A stretch of 16,372 bases of DNA from Domibacillus sp. GTDB taxonomy: Bacteria; Bacillota; Bacilli; Bacillales; Domibacillaceae. A program made the position numbers and the translations under genes. The stretch is taken from the NCBI GenBank assembly GCA_031177795.1, contig JAPSKG010000021.1:1-16372 (forward strand), given 5' to 3'. This document shows, one piece after another, positions 14,423-16,372 of the stretch (positions within the stretch are counted from its first letter, which is position 1; the number at the start of each line of letters is the position of its first letter). The notes beneath the pieces are model-generated. The model had not been told where the DNA came from. It did not search any database and saw only the letters and a program-made list of their open reading frames with translations.

Positions 14423-14423
14423 C

Positions 14424-15251
14424 ATGTTACGATCAATGTACTCCGGAATTAGCGGAATTAAAAACTTTCAGACAAAGTTAGATGTAATTGGGAACAATAT
14501 TTCAAATGTAAACACCCATGGATTTAAAAAAGGGCGCACAGTATTTAAAGACGTAGTATCGCAAACCATAGCAAACTCCATTGCACCAAAACCAGCTCAA
14601 CAGGGAACTCAAGGAGTGGGAGGTATTAACCCTATGCAGCTAGGTTTAGGTGCAAAAATTGCTTCCATAGATACAATTAATACCCAGGGGTCTCTTCAAT
14701 CAACAGGCCGTTCTTTAGATTTATCTATCTCGGGTGATGGCTTTTTTCAAGTAAAAGCTGATAATGGGGAAATTTTTTATACACGAGCAGGAAACTTCTA
14801 TTTGGATGCCAATGGAACATTGGTTAATAATGAAGGTTTAAAGCTAGTGGTAGCAAACGGTAATGTGAATGGCCGGCCAAATGAAAGCTTTATACCAGCT
14901 GGTGCAAGTAACATAAGCATTGGCAAAGATGGCAGCATTAATTTTATAAATGCAGGGACACTGCAATCTGCAGGAGTCATCCAAATCGCCAAATTTCCTA
15001 ATGCCGATGGTGTAAGCAAAGTTGGTGAAAATTTATTTAAAGAAACGCCAAATTCCGGCGTACCTGTTAGTGGAGGTCCGGGTGCCAATGGTACGGGATC
15101 CATCGCAGTTGGAACACTAGAAATGTCCAATGTTGACCTTTCAGAGGAGTTTACCGAAATGATTGTAGCGCAAAGAGGATTTCAAGCAAACACAAGAATT
15201 GTAACAACAGCAGATGAAATTTTACAGGAACTAATGAGCTTAAAGCGCTAA
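14424..15251 (+). CDS. flgE: FlgE, flagellar hook protein (short FlgG-like form)
   Basis: The structural subunit of the hook, secreted by the flagellar export system. It has 275 residues, near the roughly 264 of the B. subtilis hook protein, which was long annotated as FlgG. The N-terminal D0 region reads MLRSMYSGISGIKNFQTKLD followed by VIGNNISNVNTHGFKKGR, the rod/hook signature. GSLQSTGRSLDLSISGDGFFQV is the typical FlgE/F/G domain motif. The C-terminal D0 helix EEFTEMIVAQRGFQANTRIV ends in ELMSLKR. ATG 14424 has AAAGGGG (14409-14415) 8 nt upstream. The position after flgD favours hook rather than distal rod. Databases may list it as FlgG or FlgF/G-like. Confidence 0.92.
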   Translation: MLRSMYSGISGIKNFQTKLDVIGNNISNVNTHGFKKGRTVFKDVVSQTIANSIAPKPAQQGTQGVGGINPMQLGLGAKIASIDTINTQGSLQSTGRSLDLSISGDGFFQVKADNGEIFYTRAGNFYLDANGTLVNNEGLKLVVANGNVNGRPNESFIPAGASNISIGKDGSINFINAGTLQSAGVIQIAKFPNADGVSKVGENLFKETPNSGVPVSGGPGANGTGSIAVGTLEMSNVDLSEEFTEMIVAQRGFQANTRIVTTADEILQELMSLKR

Positions 15252-15270
15252 TCGCTACCTTTTAATGATA

Positions 15271-15308
15271 GGAGGGCAGAACTGCAGAAATTCAGTTCTG
15301 GTATTTAT
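15271..15308 (+). promoter_or_regulatory. swrD ribosome-binding site separated from ATG by a hairpin
   Basis: GGAGGG (15271-15276) is 32 nt before the ATG at 15309, too far for normal initiation, and no other Shine-Dalgarno is nearer. Directly after it, CAGAACTG (15277-15284) and CAGTTCTG (15293-15300) form a perfect 8-bp stem with an 8-nt loop. If folded, the GGAGGG is brought to 8 nt from the ATG. An in-frame CTG at 15282, 5 nt after the GGAGGG, is the alternative start. The sequence is certain; its role is inferred. Confidence 0.55.
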
Positions 15309-15530
15309 ATGATTACTGTTACAAGATTAAATGGCAAATCTTTTTCACTTAATGCAATTTATATAGAAACAGTTGAAAGTTTCCCGGATACGACCATTAC
15401 GCTAGTTTCCGGCAAAAAGTACATTGTGCGTGAGAGTCAGGAACAAGTGACAGCTGACATTGAGCTGTTTTACAAGCGTATTGCACTTCTCGGGAAAGTG
15501 AAAGTGGAGGAGGATCCAGATGGAAACTGA
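15309..15530 (+). CDS. swrD: SwrD/FlbD family flagellar protein
   Basis: A small cytosolic protein of the FlbD family; the B. subtilis member SwrD (YlzI) raises flagellar motor power and is needed for swarming. It has 73 residues. The N-terminus MITVTRLNGKSFSLNAIYIETVE is the family signature (M-I-x-V-T-R-L-N-G), which supports ATG 15309, with PDTTITLVSGKKYIVRES following. The frame is open back to the flgE stop, so a CTG start at 15282 adding nine residues cannot be excluded. The ribosome site is displaced by a hairpin (see 15271-15308). The 3' end overlaps fliL by 11 nt, and the fliL ribosome site lies within the swrD coding sequence. Confidence 0.93.
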   Translation: MITVTRLNGKSFSLNAIYIETVESFPDTTITLVSGKKYIVRESQEQVTADIELFYKRIALLGKVKVEEDPDGN

Positions 15531-15969
15531 ACAAAAAGCAACAAAAAATAAACTGTTAACAATTATGATTGTTCTTATGGCGGTTATATTACTTGCTGGA
15601 ACGATTACGGTTGTTATTCTTTTACGAACGTCTGCCAGCAGTGCAGCAGAAGAAGGACCAAACATTGACGAAGTGCTTGAAGCATCAGTTGATATTCCGG
15701 AAATGACAACGAACCTTGCTTCGGACGATTTTATTCGCATCTCTTTTAAAATTCAAACTGATAGCCCTGAAGCTATGGAAGAGTTAACGAAAAGAGATTT
15801 TCAAGCTAAAGACACTGTCATTCAAAACTTATCAGAAATGACGGCAGATGATTTAAAAGGAGAAGCTGGAAAACAAAAACTAACAGAACTATTAAAAGCT
15901 GATTTAAACAGCATTATGCAAAATGGTAAAGTTCAAAAAGTTTACATCACCTCGTACATTATTCAATAA
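15520..15969 (+). CDS. fliL: FliL, flagellar basal body-associated membrane protein
   Basis: FliL is a single-pass membrane protein that surrounds or supports the stator units of the motor. It has 149 residues, against about 140 in B. subtilis. A short cytoplasmic N-terminus (about 1-11) is followed by one hydrophobic helix at about 12-35 (LLTIMIVLMAVILLAGTITV). The extracytoplasmic SPFH-like domain has FIRISFKIQTDSPEAMEEL and ends in KVQKVYITSYIIQ, typical of the family C-terminus. ATG 15520 has GGAGGAGG (15506-15513) and overlaps the swrD stop in another frame, so the two are likely coupled. Confidence 0.94.
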   Translation: METEQKATKNKLLTIMIVLMAVILLAGTITVVILLRTSASSAAEEGPNIDEVLEASVDIPEMTTNLASDDFIRISFKIQTDSPEAMEELTKRDFQAKDTVIQNLSEMTADDLKGEAGKQKLTELLKADLNSIMQNGKVQKVYITSYIIQ

Positions 15970-15998
15970 AGAAAGCACGGTAGATGGAGGTGGTAGAG

Positions 15999-16372
15999 TT
16001 GGCAGGGGATATTTTATCTCAAAATGAAATTGATGCACTGATTTCTGCTTTATCTACGGGCGAAATTGATGCAGAAGAATTAAAAAAGGACGAAGAAAAA
16101 AAAGTAAAGGTGTACGATTTTAAACGGGCGCTTCGATTCTCAAAAGATCAAATACGAAGCTTAGTAAGAATGCATGATAATTTTGCCCGGATTTTAACAA
16201 CGTTTTTTGCGGCAAGATTAAGAACTTATGTGCAGGTAGATGTTGTATCTGCCGATCAAATTCCTTACGAAGAATTTATTCGGTCAATCCCAAACAGAAC
16301 CATTTTGAATGTGTTTGAAGTTCCACCGCTAGAAGGGCGCGTTTTAATGGAGGTTAGCCCAAATGTTGCTTA
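15999..16372 (+). CDS. fliM: FliM, flagellar motor switch protein, 3' partial
   Basis: FliM is the C-ring switch protein that binds phosphorylated CheY. The frame starts at TTG 15999 with a strong GGAGGTGG (15986-15993) and runs off the window after 124 complete codons (of about 332 in B. subtilis). The N-terminal LSQNEIDALISAL (residues 6-18) is the conserved CheY-P-binding helix. It is followed by an acidic linker and the start of the middle domain: VKVYDFKRALRFSKDQIRSL and PYEEFIRSIPNRTILNVFEV. The gene order fliL-fliM matches B. subtilis; fliY and cheY would be expected beyond the window. Confidence 0.96.
   Translation, partial: MAGDILSQNEIDALISALSTGEIDAEELKKDEEKKVKVYDFKRALRFSKDQIRSLVRMHDNFARILTTFFAARLRTYVQVDVVSADQIPYEEFIRSIPNRTILNVFEVPPLEGRVLMEVSPNVA

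Noticed and set aside
15277..15300. swrD leader hairpin as a transcription terminator
   Set aside because: No T-tract follows the right arm and the operon clearly continues; a role in translation fits better.
16251..16258. GCCGATCA in fliM as part of a sigma-D promoter
   Set aside because: There is no TAAA at the required 15-nt spacing upstream; the same holds for similar GCCGAT matches near 10339 and 15003.

Overview
The window is a contiguous piece of a low-GC Gram-positive chromosome. By gene order and protein similarity it belongs to the Bacillaceae or a close relative (Bacilli). The order trmFO - xerC(codV) - hslV(clpQ) - hslU(clpY) - codY - flgB - flgC - fliE - fliF - fliG - fliH - fliI - fliJ - ylxF - fliK - flgD - [extra gene] - flgE - swrD - fliL - fliM matches the Bacillus subtilis codY to fla/che region, with one added gene between flgD and flgE. 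All genes lie on the + strand. I see no mobile element, tRNA, rRNA or CRISPR array. Product assignments and comparisons with B. subtilis are made by eye from memory of those families.

Region 1 (1-5005) is housekeeping and regulation. It holds the 3' part of trmFO (tRNA m5U54 methylation; its start is outside the window), then the four-gene xerC-hslV-hslU-codY unit: a tyrosine recombinase of the XerC family, the HslUV (ClpYQ) ATP-dependent protease, and the global nutritional repressor CodY. A sigma-A-like promoter overlapped by a stem-loop lies between trmFO and xerC. A strong intrinsic terminator follows codY.

Region 2 (5006-5242) is the only intergenic stretch over 200 bases. It is very AT-rich and carries the codY terminator, two candidate sigma-A promoters for the flagellar operon and a weak CodY-box-like sequence.

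Region 3 (5243-16372) is the first half of a fla/che operon. It encodes the proximal rod (FlgB, FlgC), the rod/MS-ring adaptor (FliE), the MS ring (FliF), the rotor/switch (FliG, start of FliM), the export ATPase complex (FliH, FliI, FliJ), a YlxF/MotE-like membrane coiled-coil protein, hook-length control (FliK), the hook cap (FlgD), a flagellar-operon protein of the TIGR02530 type, the hook protein (FlgE), SwrD/FlbD and FliL. Genes are tightly packed, often with overlapping stop and start sites. Five of the flagellar genes appear to use TTG or GTG starts; the four complete housekeeping genes all use ATG.

Most of the window is ordinary and conserved. Four things are not textbook: (a) a perfect 8-bp hairpin that separates the swrD Shine-Dalgarno from its ATG and, if looped out, restores an 8-nt spacing; (b) a GC-rich 73-nt spacer before flgE with two potential hairpins and a perfectly fitted 23-codon reading frame; (c) a FlgD whose C-terminal half looks like a tandem duplication of a small beta-domain; (d) an HslV N-terminus without the Ser2 reported for the B. 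subtilis orthologue. I found no clear novel multi-gene system.
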